Below, piece after piece: positions 1-8,898 of a stretch of DNA of 64,000 nt. A program made the translations under genes and the position numbers. The stretch is from NCBI GenBank assembly GCA_016213665.1, contig JACQZX010000045.1, forward strand, positions 1 to 64,000, written 5' to 3'. The stretch is from Actinomycetota bacterium (GTDB lineage: Bacteria; Actinomycetota; Acidimicrobiia; Acidimicrobiales; Ilumatobacteraceae). The notes under the pieces were generated by a model, which searched no databases, was not told the origin of the DNA, and saw only the letters and a list, made by a program, of their open reading frames with translations. Numbering within the stretch: the first letter of the stretch is position 1; every line of letters starts with the position of its first letter.

Positions 1-1641
1 ATCGACCGCGGCTTCCGTATTCAAGATGAAGGAACCGATGTGCGGGTCGGAGTAGTTGCCTTGCTTGCTGCGATAGCGCTGGTGGTGATCGGCATCGCGA
101 CGATTGCGCAACGATTCGCGGTCGCACGCCTCGGGCGCCAGAGCGAAGAAGCGTTGTACTCACTGCGTGTGCGGTTGTTCGAACACATCCATCGCCTCAG
201 CATCGCCGACCACAGCGAGGAACGAAAAGGCGCGCTGGTCGCGCGGGTCACAAGTGATGTGGAGACGCTCGCGCATTTCTTCGAGTGGGGAGGGCTTGCG
301 TGGTTGCTCGACGGCACGCTGGTGCTGTTGGTCGCCGGAGTGATGCTGGCCTACGACTGGGTACTCGCCATCGTCGCGTTCGCCGTTGCGGCACCGCTTG
401 CTTACGTCCTGCGGCGGGTGCAGGTGCATCTCGGGCGTGCTTACGACAAGGCGCGTTCGCGCAACGCCGAAGTGATGACTCAAATCAGCGAGGCAGTGGC
501 GGGCGCCGAGACACTGCGCGCATATGGTGCCGGGCGGCACTATGCGCACCGGGTCGAGTTGGCCAGCCACGAACGATCGAACGCCAACATCAGAGCCGGA
601 ACGATCGGCGCCTTCCTCTTCCCCTCGGGTGAGGTGTTCAGCGTTTTCACAGTGTGTGCCGTTGTGCTGGTTGGCCTTTTGCGCGGACCGTCGAGTGGCC
701 TGACGGCGGGAGCGATGGTTGGCTTCTTGTTCCTCACCTACCGATTCCTCGAGCCGATCGCCGAATTCACCGAGGTGCTCGATCACACCCAAACGGCAGT
801 GGCGGGTATGCGCCGGGTGCTAGGCGTGTTGGAGATTCCGATCGGTCCACCGGAGCCCGATCAACCGGTGCGGTTGCCGGCCGGTTCGCTGGCGGTAACT
901 CTCGACAGGGTCGACTTCAGCTACCGCAGTCGCGGCGACGACGATGAGCCGCCGGTGCTGTTCGGTATCAGCGCACACATTCCCGCAGGCCAGCAGGTCG
1001 CGATTGTCGGCGAAACCGGCTCGGGAAAGACCACGCTCGGCCGGCTGATCGCGCGACTGGCCGATCCCACGGCCGGCAACGTGTGTGTCGGTGGTGTCTC
1101 GTTGACGCGGGTCGCCAACGCCGACCTGCGTGCACGGCTCACCGTGGTGCCGCAGGAGCCGTTCCTGTTCGAGGGCACGATCGCCGCCAACCTGGCGTTT
1201 GCTCATCCCGAACTCACATCGGCCGATCTCGAACGATCGATCGACGATCTCGACCTACGCGATTGGCTTGAAACGCTGCCTGACGGAATCAACACGCAGG
1301 TCGGCCAGCGGGGAACTCAGTTGTCGGCCGGAGAACGGCAGCTGGTCGCCTTGATTCGTGCATCGCTCGTCGATCCGGCGGTGCTGGTGCTCGACGAGGC
1401 GACCTCGTCGGTCGACGCACTTACGGAAGTGCGGTTGGCGCGGGCACTCGAGAAACTCGCCAGCGGGCGCACGACAATTGCAATTGCACACCGGCTATCC
1501 ACTGCCGCACGCGCCGATCGCGTGCTGGTGCTGCACCACGGCCGGGTGGTCGACGATGGTCCGCACAGCGAGCTGCTGCAACGGGGTGGCGTCTATGCAC
1601 GCATGTACGAAGCGTGGGTCGCCTCAACGTCGGGTGTCTGA
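1..1641 (+). CDS. ABC transporter, fused permease/ATPase (5' end missing)
   Basis: Half-size ABC exporter with membrane and nucleotide-binding domains in one chain. The frame is open from base 1, so the true start lies outside the window; the GTG at 40 is only the first internal candidate. Visible membrane helices lie at about 40-120, 300-400 and 600-750. The ATPase half has Walker A (GETGSGKTT, near base 1010), the signature LSAGERQ (near 1320), Walker B (VLVLDEATS, near 1385) and the switch His in IAHRLS (near 1490). The order and spacing fit the multidrug/lipid exporter class that works as a dimer, often with a second half-transporter encoded next door; if so, that partner would be upstream of the window. 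The substrate cannot be read from the sequence. Confidence 0.93.
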   Translation: MDRGFRIQDEGTDVRVGVVALLAAIALVVIGIATIAQRFAVARLGRQSEEALYSLRVRLFEHIHRLSIADHSEERKGALVARVTSDVETLAHFFEWGGLAWLLDGTLVLLVAGVMLAYDWVLAIVAFAVAAPLAYVLRRVQVHLGRAYDKARSRNAEVMTQISEAVAGAETLRAYGAGRHYAHRVELASHERSNANIRAGTIGAFLFPSGEVFSVFTVCAVVLVGLLRGPSSGLTAGAMVGFLFLTYRFLEPIAEFTEVLDHTQTAVAGMRRVLGVLEIPIGPPEPDQPVRLPAGSLAVTLDRVDFSYRSRGDDDEPPVLFGISAHIPAGQQVAIVGETGSGKTTLGRLIARLADPTAGNVCVGGVSLTRVANADLRARLTVVPQEPFLFEGTIAANLAFAHPELTSADLERSIDDLDLRDWLETLPDGINTQVGQRGTQLSAGERQLVALIRASLVDPAVLVLDEATSSVDALTEVRLARALEKLASGRTTIAIAHRLSTAARADRVLVLHHGRVVDDGPHSELLQRGGVYARMYEAWVASTSGV

Positions 1642-1650
1642 CGGGCGACG

Positions 1651-2379
1651 TCAGTTGCTAAAGGGCGCCGGGCCGTAAACGCTGTCGATCTCGCATGTGA
1701 CCGGCAGCGATGAGAAGTTGGTGGAGCCGCTGGCGGCGGTGAAGTCGACTGTGGCGCCGGCCGCGACGCTGCTGAGTTGCACGCTCGTCGTGTCCCAGCG
1801 TTCTGTGCCACGGTGGTAGACAACCGTGACGGTGTAGCCATGTGCCACCGCGTCGCGGTTGTGGATCGATCCCTCCGCGACCACGTGCCCGTCAACGGTT
1901 TCGCACCGGTCGATAGTCGTTGTGTACGGGCCCGGGTTGACCAGTTCGTCGACTTCGCGCAGAACGATACGGGTGAGCTGGAATCCAACGACGCACAGCC
2001 CACTTGCGGCTATCGCCGTGATCAGCGCGGCTACTGCCAGGCCCTGGCCGATCGCGGCCGGCTGACCCGCGGCGTGGTAGCGCTTGGAACGGCGCAGGAC
2101 GATTGCGCTGAGGACGAAAGCGACGATCGCGCCGGCGGCGCCGACGACGAAGAGAAAAGGAACCCAGGCGATGACAAGTGAACAGATCGCGAATACGAGG
2201 GCGGTTACGGCCATTGCACGCGAAGGGTGAGCAGCGAACATCGGCGACGGCGGCCTCCACCCCGGAGGGGCAGTTGCATCGACGTAGCGGATGCCACCGC
2301 GAGCGACATCAGCAGTCCAGCGCTGGCCATTGTGATAGCGGAACTCGAAACGGTGGGTGGGATCGGGATGCCACCCCAT
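1651..2379 (-). CDS. DUF2510-domain membrane protein
   Basis: 242-residue protein read leftward. The ATG at 2379 puts the DUF2510 motif (GWHPDPTHRFEFRYHNGQRW) right at the N-terminus, where this short Trp-rich domain normally sits; longer in-frame extensions have no domain and overlap the divergent phosphatase gene. Two hydrophobic blocks follow, around residues 50-75 and 80-130, each likely a membrane segment. The C-terminal part looks like an extracytoplasmic beta-rich domain (GSIHNRDAVAHGYTVTVVYH), similar in feel to FxLYD-type domains. No catalytic motif is visible and the function is unknown. It converges on the ABC exporter gene with a 9-base gap. Confidence 0.75.
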   Translation of the reverse strand: MGWHPDPTHRFEFRYHNGQRWTADVARGGIRYVDATAPPGWRPPSPMFAAHPSRAMAVTALVFAICSLVIAWVPFLFVVGAAGAIVAFVLSAIVLRRSKRYHAAGQPAAIGQGLAVAALITAIAASGLCVVGFQLTRIVLREVDELVNPGPYTTTIDRCETVDGHVVAEGSIHNRDAVAHGYTVTVVYHRGTERWDTTSVQLSSVAAGATVDFTAASGSTNFSSLPVTCEIDSVYGPAPFSN

Positions 2380-2485
2380 CTCGTTTCGGCCGATCAGGTC
2401 TTGGCCCGCAGTGGTCGCCGGATACTCCACTCGCGCGACGCTACTCGGGGGTCGCGCATTCTGCGCCGCTACCATCAAGGCAGTC

Positions 2486-3166
2486 ATGGACATAGTTCTC
2501 ATTCGCCACGGCCAACCTGAATGGGTTCGCGACGGACTCAATGTGGTCGATCCGCCGCTCACCGAACTCGGGCGCATGCAGGCCGAGCGCGTCGGCGAGT
2601 TGTTACGCGAAGAGTCATTCGACGAAATCATCGTGTCGCCTTTGCTGCGTGCCCGCGAGACCGCGGCGCCGTTGCTGGCAGCTCAGGGCCGACAGGAAGT
2701 GGTCGAACCGTTCCTGCATGAGATTCGTGAACCCAACTGGCATGGCACGCCCGTCGAGTTGGCCCGCAGCGCTTACGAGGAAGACCGGCAGCGTGCCGCC
2801 GAGGATCGCTGGAACGGCCTCGCCGGCGGCGGCGAACCACCGCGCGATTTCGTGGAACGTGTGCGGGCGGGTTCAGAAGCGCATTGGGCGGCGCGCGGAA
2901 TGTACCGCTCGCGCCACATGCTGCCGATGTGGCACCTCGATCGGCCCGACCTGCGGGTTGCCGTCGTTGCCCACGCCGGCACCAACGGTGTCCTGCTATG
3001 CCATCTACTTGGGCTCGATCCGGTGCCGTGGGAGTGGGATCGATTCGTCACGCAGCATGCGTCGATAACCCGGCTGTCGACGATGGAGATGCGTGACGGG
3101 CACACCTTCTCGCTACACCGCCTCAGCGACGTCGAGCACCTGCCCACCGACGGCCGCACCAGCTGA
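2486..3166 (+). CDS. Histidine phosphatase family protein
   Basis: 226-residue member of the phosphoglycerate mutase-like histidine phosphatases. The phosphoacceptor motif RHGQPEW follows MDIVLI directly, so the ATG at 2486 is the right start; the frame is open further upstream but lacks domain sequence there. Other family residues visible are the second Arg in SPLLRARETA, a Glu in HEIREPNW, and the second catalytic His in VVAHAGTNG. Such enzymes remove phosphate from small molecules or proteins, and the substrate cannot be assigned. It is divergent from the DUF2510 gene across about 100 bp that should hold both promoters. Confidence 0.88.
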   Translation: MDIVLIRHGQPEWVRDGLNVVDPPLTELGRMQAERVGELLREESFDEIIVSPLLRARETAAPLLAAQGRQEVVEPFLHEIREPNWHGTPVELARSAYEEDRQRAAEDRWNGLAGGGEPPRDFVERVRAGSEAHWAARGMYRSRHMLPMWHLDRPDLRVAVVAHAGTNGVLLCHLLGLDPVPWEWDRFVTQHASITRLSTMEMRDGHTFSLHRLSDVEHLPTDGRTS

Positions 3167-3211
3167 GGTGTCGATCAATCGCATACCTCCGTGCCGCGAG
3201 GGCTGTTGCCG

Positions 3212-3217
3212 TAGAGT
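3212..3217 (+). promoter_or_regulatory. -10 box of a probable leaderless promoter
   Basis: TAGAGT ends 6 bases before the GTG at 3224 and no ribosome binding site precedes that start. The spacing fits transcription beginning at or next to the start codon. No clear -35 was seen. Confidence 0.4.
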
Positions 3218-3223
3218 AATACG

Positions 3224-3940
3224 GTGCTGAATCCTTCCGAGGTCGATCGTCTGCTGGCGATTGTGGCGCACCCCGACGACGTCGACTTCGGTTCGGCGGG
3301 CACGATCGCAACGCTCACCAGCAGCGGGGCGCATGTCGCGTACTGCCTGGTCACCGACGGCGATGCCGGTGGCAGCGACCGCACGATCACTCGTGCGGAG
3401 ATGGCCTCGATGCGCCGCAAGGAACAAGCGGCGGCAGCAGCCGTTCTTGGTGTCGACGATTTGGTTTTCCTCGGGCACGCTGATGGGCGAGTTGAAGCGA
3501 CGCTGGCCCTGCGTCGTGATATCAGTCGTGTGATTCGCCAGGTGCGGCCGAAAGTGGTGTTGTGCCAATCGCCAGAGCGAAACTACGACCGCATCTTCGC
3601 CAGCCATCCCGATCATCTCGCAGCCGGAGAAGCGGCGATGTGTGCCGTGTACCCCGACGCGCGGAACCCGTTCGCCTTCCCGGAATTGTTGGAAGAGGGA
3701 CTCGAACCGTGGACCGTCGACGAGGTTTGGATCTCCGGGCATCCAACCATGACCGACGTCGTCGACGTCACCGACGCCGTCGAGCGCAAGTTCGATGCGT
3801 TGCGCTGCCACGCCAGTCAACTGCCGGACCCGGCGGCCATGGAAGTGCGGGTGCGCCAATGGATGGCGTCAGTGGCAAAGACCCACGGTCTGCCCGACGG
3901 TCGTTTCGCCGAGGGCTACCGGGTGTTCCGCGCGGTGTAG
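3224..3940 (+). CDS. PIG-L family deacetylase
   Basis: 238-residue LmbE/PIG-L family zinc hydrolase. The metal-binding AHPDD motif lies at residues 14-18 (VAHPDDVDFGSAGT) and the C-terminal HPDH motif is in ASHPDHLAAGE. The family removes acetyl groups from N-acetylglucosaminyl compounds. In actinobacteria it includes MshB (mycothiol synthesis) and Mca (mycothiol-conjugate amidase), but no feature here separates those roles from others. The GTG start at 3224 is favoured because the domain begins within ten residues and a -10-like box sits 6 bases upstream. It is followed by the potassium regulation genes. Confidence 0.87.
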   Translation: MLNPSEVDRLLAIVAHPDDVDFGSAGTIATLTSSGAHVAYCLVTDGDAGGSDRTITRAEMASMRRKEQAAAAAVLGVDDLVFLGHADGRVEATLALRRDISRVIRQVRPKVVLCQSPERNYDRIFASHPDHLAAGEAAMCAVYPDARNPFAFPELLEEGLEPWTVDEVWISGHPTMTDVVDVTDAVERKFDALRCHASQLPDPAAMEVRVRQWMASVAKTHGLPDGRFAEGYRVFRAV

Positions 3941-4030
3941 TGCACCGCACCGCGTAAAGATCGGCCATGCCCGCGTTATGGACGCGCTAAGACAGCCCAC
4001 AGGACCATCAATGCAGGTGACGCTGTCGTC

Positions 4031-4222
4031 ATGTCGTTGCCCTGGATCGTCGGATTTCTGGTGTGGGTCGGTCTGATGGCTCGCGCTGTGTGGGCGATAG
4101 CGCAGGCACCGCTTCCGGAACGGTCGGAATACAACGCCAGCATGCACAATGGTGGGCAGTGGGAACCAAACGTTCGCAGCCGGGTCGCCGATTCGCAGTC
4201 GGTCGGCGCGCGCACGGGCTGA
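4031..4222 (+). CDS. Small single-helix membrane protein upstream of the KdpD-like kinase
   Basis: 63 codons with one hydrophobic helix (SLPWIVGFLVWVGLMARAVW) followed by a polar tail. Third codon positions here are clearly G/C-rich, while the overlapping frame that would extend the kinase gene N-terminally is not, so this frame is the better coding candidate. Its layout (helix first, short polar tail) resembles small accessory proteins such as KdpF, but the sequence does not match KdpF as I know it and no kdpABC genes are here. It may be a small protein translated just ahead of the kinase. Without homologues the call stays tentative. Confidence 0.4.
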   Translation: MSLPWIVGFLVWVGLMARAVWAIAQAPLPERSEYNASMHNGGQWEPNVRSRVADSQSVGARTG

Positions 4223-5601
4223 CTGCTCGTCGCCAACTGCTCGGCCTTGCCGTCGGCGCGATCACTCTTACCGTCCTAACGTCCATCTTCACCGCCAATC
4301 GAGATTCGGTGCACAGCTCCACGGCCTTGGCGCTGTATTTGTTGGCCGTGGTTACGGTCGCGGCGATCGGCGGACACAGACCAGCGATCCTTGCCGCCTT
4401 AGCCGCACCACTGTTGACAAACTGGTTCCTGATCAAGCCATTGCACACGTGGCGGATTCACGACGGCCAGGATGTGATCTCGTTGGCCGTATTCGTTGCG
4501 GTCGGGGTGATCGTGTCGAGCTTCGTGTCCGAGGCAGCCCGACGAGCGTCAGACGCAGAGCGTGCGCGGCAAGAGGCCGAGGTACTCGCGGGCCTGGCCG
4601 GGACTGGCGGCGCAGATCCGTTGCAGTCAATCACCGAGCACCTTCGTGCGAGCTTCGCTCTCGATACGGTTGCCGTCCTGCGCTCCAATGCGACTGGTGA
4701 ATTCACGGTCGAAGCTTCGGCCGGATCGCCACCGCTCAGCCATCCAGACCAGGCGACGTTCTGCGCCCCTATCGACGATGGCGTCACGGTTGCACTGACG
4801 GGTGGTCCGCTGACCGACGATGATCATCGCGTGCTGCGCGCGTTCATTCAGCAGCTGTCCAAAGCACTCCTACAATCGCGTCTGGCTGCCACCGCGGCGC
4901 GGGCCGACCTCTTGGACCAGGCCGAGTCGTTACGAACAGCGATGCTGCGAGCGGTGAGTCACGATTTGAGAACACCGCTTGCCAACATCAAGGCCTCCGT
5001 CTCAAGCCTTCGCCAAACAGACGTCGACTGGCCGGTGGCAACACGCAACGACTTCCTCGAAACCATCGAAGGAGAGACCGACCGTTTGACCGGCGTTGTG
5101 ACCAACTTGCTCGATCTCAGCAGGCTTCAGGCCGGAGTACTGCGGCCGACGGTCCGGTCGATTGCTTTGGAGGAAGTCGTACCATCGGCGTTGTACAGCC
5201 TCGGCCAGCGCGCTGACGCTGTGGAATTGATGCTTCCCGATGGCATTGTCGATGTTGCGGCCGATCCGGCCTTGCTGGAGCGTGTCGTCGCCAACCTTGT
5301 GGACAACGCAATCAAATTCTCGCCGATCGGACAGTGCGTGACGGTCCGCGCCGAACAACAAGGCAACAGCGTTATTCTCGGCATTGTCGATCACGGCCCG
5401 GGTATCAGCGTTGGAGACCGCGTGAAGGTCATACAACCGTTTCATCGGCTCGGTGACACGGGCTCGGGAGGTGGCCTCGGACTCGGCTTGGCGATTGCCG
5501 ACGGGCTGACTGTCGCGATGGGGGGAAGGCTCGAACTCCGCGACACCATCGGTGGCGGACTCACGGCGCTAATTACCCTGCCTGGAGTTGAGCCGACGTG
5601 A
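4159..5601 (+). CDS. KdpD-like sensor histidine kinase lacking the KdpD N-terminal domains
   Basis: About 480 residues. It starts directly with the DUF4118 membrane region (three or four helices, about 4220-4530) and continues through a GAF-like segment into a HisKA/HATPase core. The phosphoacceptor His is in AVSHDLRTPLANIK, the N box is NLVDNAIKFSP, and the G boxes are DHGPGIS and GGLGLGLAIA. Full-length KdpD (about 900 residues) has a further N-terminal KdpD and Usp domain pair, absent here. The start is uncertain: the frame is open to a GTG at 4063, but 4063-4158 looks like the shadow of the small frame at 4031-4222, so I prefer the GTG at 4159. It ends in a GTGA overlap with the response regulator. 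Confidence 0.85.
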   Translation: MGTKRSQPGRRFAVGRRAHGLTARRQLLGLAVGAITLTVLTSIFTANRDSVHSSTALALYLLAVVTVAAIGGHRPAILAALAAPLLTNWFLIKPLHTWRIHDGQDVISLAVFVAVGVIVSSFVSEAARRASDAERARQEAEVLAGLAGTGGADPLQSITEHLRASFALDTVAVLRSNATGEFTVEASAGSPPLSHPDQATFCAPIDDGVTVALTGGPLTDDDHRVLRAFIQQLSKALLQSRLAATAARADLLDQAESLRTAMLRAVSHDLRTPLANIKASVSSLRQTDVDWPVATRNDFLETIEGETDRLTGVVTNLLDLSRLQAGVLRPTVRSIALEEVVPSALYSLGQRADAVELMLPDGIVDVAADPALLERVVANLVDNAIKFSPIGQCVTVRAEQQGNSVILGIVDHGPGISVGDRVKVIQPFHRLGDTGSGGGLGLGLAIADGLTVAMGGRLELRDTIGGGLTALITLPGVEPT

Positions 5602-6290
5602 GCCGAATCCTCTGTGTGGACGACGAGCCGCAACTCCTGCGAGCACTCGCGGCGAATCTGGAAGCTCGCGGCTACGAGGTCGACCTCGCACCCACTGGCG
5701 AGAAGGCACTGCAACTCGCCGCCGACGGTCATCCCGACGCGGTCATCCTCGACCTCGGCTTGCCCGGGATCTCAGGTATCGGCGTGATACAGGGCCTGCG
5801 CGGCTGGTCGCAGATCCCGATCATCGTGTTGTCAGCGCGCGACGCCGAACGCGACAAGATCGCCGCGCTCGACGCAGGTGCCGACGACTATGTCACCAAG
5901 CCTTTCGGCATGGGTGAGTTGGTAGCTCGGTTGCGTGCCTCGCTGCGCAGAAACCTTCCACCGGGCGAGCTGGCGGCAATCGAGACCGATCACTTCATCA
6001 TCGACCTCGCCGCCAAGCGAGTGACGACGGAGGCAGGGGTGGTCAAGCTGACGCCGACCGAGTGGCATCTCGTCGAATTCCTCGCTCGGAATGCCGGCAA
6101 ATTGATCACCGGTCGACAGTTACTGCAACAGGTGTGGGGGCCGCAATACGGCGGTGAGACCAACTACCTCCGCGTCCACATGGCACACATCCGGCGAAAG
6201 CTGGAACCGACTCCCAGCAGACCGCTGTATTTTCACACAGAGCCTGGAATGGGCTATCGCTTCGAGTATGCGGGGCCGACCCCGCGCTAA
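5598..6290 (+). CDS. kdpE: KdpE-like OmpR-family response regulator
   Basis: 230 residues. The receiver domain has the acidic pair DDE near residue 7, the phosphoacceptor Asp in VILDLGLPG and the Lys in YVTKPFGMGEL. The C-terminal winged helix (LTPTEWHLVEFLARN ... GQTNYLRVHMAHIRRKLE-like sequence) marks the OmpR/PhoB family. The GTG start overlaps the kinase stop by 4 bases, giving translational coupling. The partner and the next gene (KimA) suggest it controls potassium uptake. A direct repeat at 6287-6305, overlapping its own stop codon, is a candidate binding site for it. Confidence 0.9.
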   Translation: MSRILCVDDEPQLLRALAANLEARGYEVDLAPTGEKALQLAADGHPDAVILDLGLPGISGIGVIQGLRGWSQIPIIVLSARDAERDKIAALDAGADDYVTKPFGMGELVARLRASLRRNLPPGELAAIETDHFIIDLAAKRVTTEAGVVKLTPTEWHLVEFLARNAGKLITGRQLLQQVWGPQYGGETNYLRVHMAHIRRKLEPTPSRPLYFHTEPGMGYRFEYAGPTPR

Positions 6291-6305
6291 GAAGTCGCTA
6301 AGAAG
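6287..6305 (+). promoter_or_regulatory. Direct repeat CTAAGAAG with 11-bp period upstream of kimA
   Basis: Two copies of CTAAGAAG start at 6287 and 6298, one helical turn apart and 55 bases ahead of the kimA start. This is the usual layout of OmpR-family operator half-sites. The 9-mer GCGCTAAGA at 6284-6292 also occurs at 3984-3992, upstream of the kinase module, so both sites may answer to the KdpE-like regulator. Binding is inferred. Confidence 0.45.
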
Positions 6306-6359
6306 CGGCCGCTGTAATGCTGGGTGCGGCAGCCTATGCTTCGCCCTTGGGCCTCTGAT

Positions 6360-8228
6360 ATGCCAGCACTCAAACGCATTCTGATCGGTCGACCGATCTC
6401 TTCGGAGGACGAGGGGCACCAGCGACTGCGCAAACTGATCGCCTTGCCGGTGTTTGCTTCTGACGCGATCTCGTCGACGGCCTACGCGACCGACGAGATT
6501 TTGGTCGTGCTGCTGCTGCAGGCCAGCATCGGAGCCGTCGCCTTCACCAAGCTTGTCCCGATCGCGATCGTGGTCTCTGTGCTGCTCGTCATCGTGGTGA
6601 TGAGCTATCGCCAGACGATCCATGCCTATCCGTCGGGTGGTGGCGCTTACATCGTCAGCCGAGAGAACCTTGGATCGCTGCCCGCCCTTGTCGCCGGCTC
6701 TTCACTGCTCGTCGATTACATACTCACGGTGGCGGTCAGCGTTGCCGGCGGGGTGCTGGCCATCCGTACGGCGACGGGGTTCGATACTCGTTGGACCGTC
6801 CCGATCTGTCTGCTCTGCATCCTGATCATGACCGTCGTCAACTTGCGTGGTGTCAAAGAGAGTGGTGCTGCGTTCGCAGGCCCGACCTACTTCTATGTGG
6901 TGATGTTGCTGATTCTCCTCGGCACAGGCTTCTATCGCATCTTCGTGCAACACCTCGGTCCCATTCCGGAGGATCTCATTTCCGAGGAAGCGATCGAACA
7001 CTCCAAAGCCACGAAGAGTCTTGGTCTCTACATGTTGCTGCGGGCGTTCTCATCCGGCGCGGTTGCGTTGTCGGGAGTCGAGGCGGTGTCCAATGGAGTG
7101 CCGGCGTTCAAGAAGCCCGAGAGCAAGAACGCCGCGACCACGCTGGTGTGGATGGGTGCAATCCTCGGTACCTGCTTCTTGGGTGTTTCGGTGCTAGCCG
7201 CCAAGCTCAAGCCCTTCCGCGGCGAGCACGACGGCAACGGGCTGGGCTTGATGGCTGAACACATCTTCGGCGGCAAGGGAGTGCTGTTCTGGATGTTGCT
7301 GATCGGCACCTTCCTCATTTTGATCCTCGCCGCCAACACGGCGTACGCCGACTTCCCGCGCCTCGCGTCGATCATCGCCAGGGATGGCTTCCTGCCACGA
7401 CAGTTCTTCAACCGTGGCGCGCGATTGGTGTTCTCAAACGGCGTCATCTTCCTTGCAGCCGTTGCCAGCGTCTTGATCATCGTGTTCAAGGGCAACATTT
7501 CGGCCCTCATCCCGCTGTATGCATTCGGCGTATTCACGGGCTTCACGCTCAGCCAGGCGGGTATGGTGCGCCACCACCTCCGCGAGCGGGCGCCGAATTG
7601 GCGGGCGGGCTTGACCATCAACGCGATCGGAGCCTTTTCCACGGGCGTGATCGCGACGGTGGTCGTCGTCTCCAAGTTCACGGAAGGCGCGTGGATTCCG
7701 GCTGCGTTGATTCCGCTGATGGTCTTGCTGTTCCGGTCGATCGGTAAGCACTACACGATCAGTCGTGGTGCCGTGGTAGCCCCGCCTGGCTATCGGGCAC
7801 CGCGCGAGACGCACACCATGGTGGTTCTCGTCGGCGGCGTCAACAAGGGTGTCCTGCGGGCTGTGCAATACGCGCGATCGCTGAACCCCGACCGCATCTT
7901 GGCGGTGACCGTTGCCAGCAACGACGAGGAACGCCAGGCTGTCGAGTCTCAGTGGACGGCGTTCGAGGTGCCGATCGAACTGCATACGGTGTTCTCGCCG
8001 TATCGCGAACTCACCCGTCCGATTCTGCAGTTCATCGACGAACTCGACGAGCGTTATCAGGACGACATCATCACGGTGGTCATTCCGGAATTCGTGACCT
8101 CGTGGAGTACACAGTGGCTACACAACGGCAGCGCGTTCGCGCTCAAGGCGAAACTGCTCTACCGTCCTCACACGGCCGTAGTCTCGGTTCCGATCCATAC
8201 ACACGGCTCCGAGACAGAAGAGCAGTAG
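6360..8228 (+). CDS. kimA: KimA-type potassium importer (APC superfamily)
   Basis: 622 residues with about twelve membrane helices followed by a cytoplasmic C-terminal domain of roughly 170 residues. It follows the Bacillus KimA (YdaO) pattern closely: KRILIGRPI near the start, SSDALSS-like SDAISSTAYATDEIL, SYRQTIHAYPSGGGAYIVS, ENLGSLPALVAGSSLLVDY, and the AFSSGAVALSGVEAVSNGVP and AANTAYADFPRLA signatures. KimA is a proton-coupled high-affinity K+ importer gated by its cytoplasmic domain, which binds c-di-AMP in Bacillus. The ATG at 6360 is chosen because it begins right at the family's N-terminus. The neighbouring kinase/regulator and TrkA genes support a potassium role. The annotated alternative would be a generic amino-acid permease. 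Confidence 0.85.
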   Translation: MPALKRILIGRPISSEDEGHQRLRKLIALPVFASDAISSTAYATDEILVVLLLQASIGAVAFTKLVPIAIVVSVLLVIVVMSYRQTIHAYPSGGGAYIVSRENLGSLPALVAGSSLLVDYILTVAVSVAGGVLAIRTATGFDTRWTVPICLLCILIMTVVNLRGVKESGAAFAGPTYFYVVMLLILLGTGFYRIFVQHLGPIPEDLISEEAIEHSKATKSLGLYMLLRAFSSGAVALSGVEAVSNGVPAFKKPESKNAATTLVWMGAILGTCFLGVSVLAAKLKPFRGEHDGNGLGLMAEHIFGGKGVLFWMLLIGTFLILILAANTAYADFPRLASIIARDGFLPRQFFNRGARLVFSNGVIFLAAVASVLIIVFKGNISALIPLYAFGVFTGFTLSQAGMVRHHLRERAPNWRAGLTINAIGAFSTGVIATVVVVSKFTEGAWIPAALIPLMVLLFRSIGKHYTISRGAVVAPPGYRAPRETHTMVVLVGGVNKGVLRAVQYARSLNPDRILAVTVASNDEERQAVESQWTAFEVPIELHTVFSPYRELTRPILQFIDELDERYQDDIITVVIPEFVTSWSTQWLHNGSAFALKAKLLYRPHTAVVSVPIHTHGSETEEQ

Positions 8229-8238
8229 GAGTTTGCAA

Positions 8239-8898
8239 ATGCACGTCATTGTCGTCGGCTGTGGGCGTGTCGGTTCCGAGGTTGCCCGCGGCCTCGCCGC
8301 CGACGGCCACCACGTCGTGGTCATCGATCGGCGCGCAGAGGCCTTCCGCCGCCTTGGTGACGACTTTGCCGGCACCACGATTGTTGGGGTCGGCTTCGAT
8401 CGCGACCTGCTCTCGGCGGCGGGTATAACGGAACAGTCCGCAGTCGCGGCCGTAACCAGCGGTGACAACTCCAACATCCTCATCGCCCGTGTCGCCAAGG
8501 AAACGTTCGGGGTCAGCCACGTCGTCGCTCGCATCTACGACCCGCGTCGAGCCTCGATCTACGAGCGGCTGGGTATCGCCACCGTTGCCACGGTTGCGTG
8601 GACGAGTGAACGGGTGTTGCGACACCTGCTTGGTTCCGGGGCGAAGTCCGACTGGATCGATCCAAGTGGAAAGTTCACGATGGTGGAACGCACGGTGCCT
8701 GCTTCCACGGCCGGGAACTCTGTGGCAAGCCTTGAGTCGGCCACTTCCGCGCGGGTCGCAATAATCCACCGATTCGGAGAAACGTCGATTCCGGCGCCGA
8801 CGACGCTGTTGCAAGAAGATGACCAATTACACATAGTCATCGGCGCGGGCATGATCGAGTCGCTCGACAGCCACCTTGCAGAAGGGCCAATCAAGTGA
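8239..8898 (+). CDS. trkA: TrkA-type K+ channel/transporter regulator, first copy
   Basis: 219 residues. A Rossmann TrkA_N domain binds NAD(H) (VVGCGRVGSEVARGL at residues 4-18, with an acidic pocket residue in VVIDR) and a TrkA_C-like domain forms the C-terminus. Such RCK proteins gate Trk/Ktr potassium systems. AGTAGGAG at 8225-8232 is a good ribosome binding site for the ATG at 8239; an in-frame TTG at 8233 is less likely. It ends in a GTGA overlap with a second trkA. No TrkH/KtrB pore gene is in the window, so the pair may act on KimA or on a pore encoded elsewhere. Confidence 0.88.
   Translation: MHVIVVGCGRVGSEVARGLAADGHHVVVIDRRAEAFRRLGDDFAGTTIVGVGFDRDLLSAAGITEQSAVAAVTSGDNSNILIARVAKETFGVSHVVARIYDPRRASIYERLGIATVATVAWTSERVLRHLLGSGAKSDWIDPSGKFTMVERTVPASTAGNSVASLESATSARVAIIHRFGETSIPAPTTLLQEDDQLHIVIGAGMIESLDSHLAEGPIK

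Noticed and set aside
6291-6359. c-di-AMP (ydaO-type) riboswitch before kimA
   Set aside because: Only 69 bases are available and none of the long conserved structure is visible.
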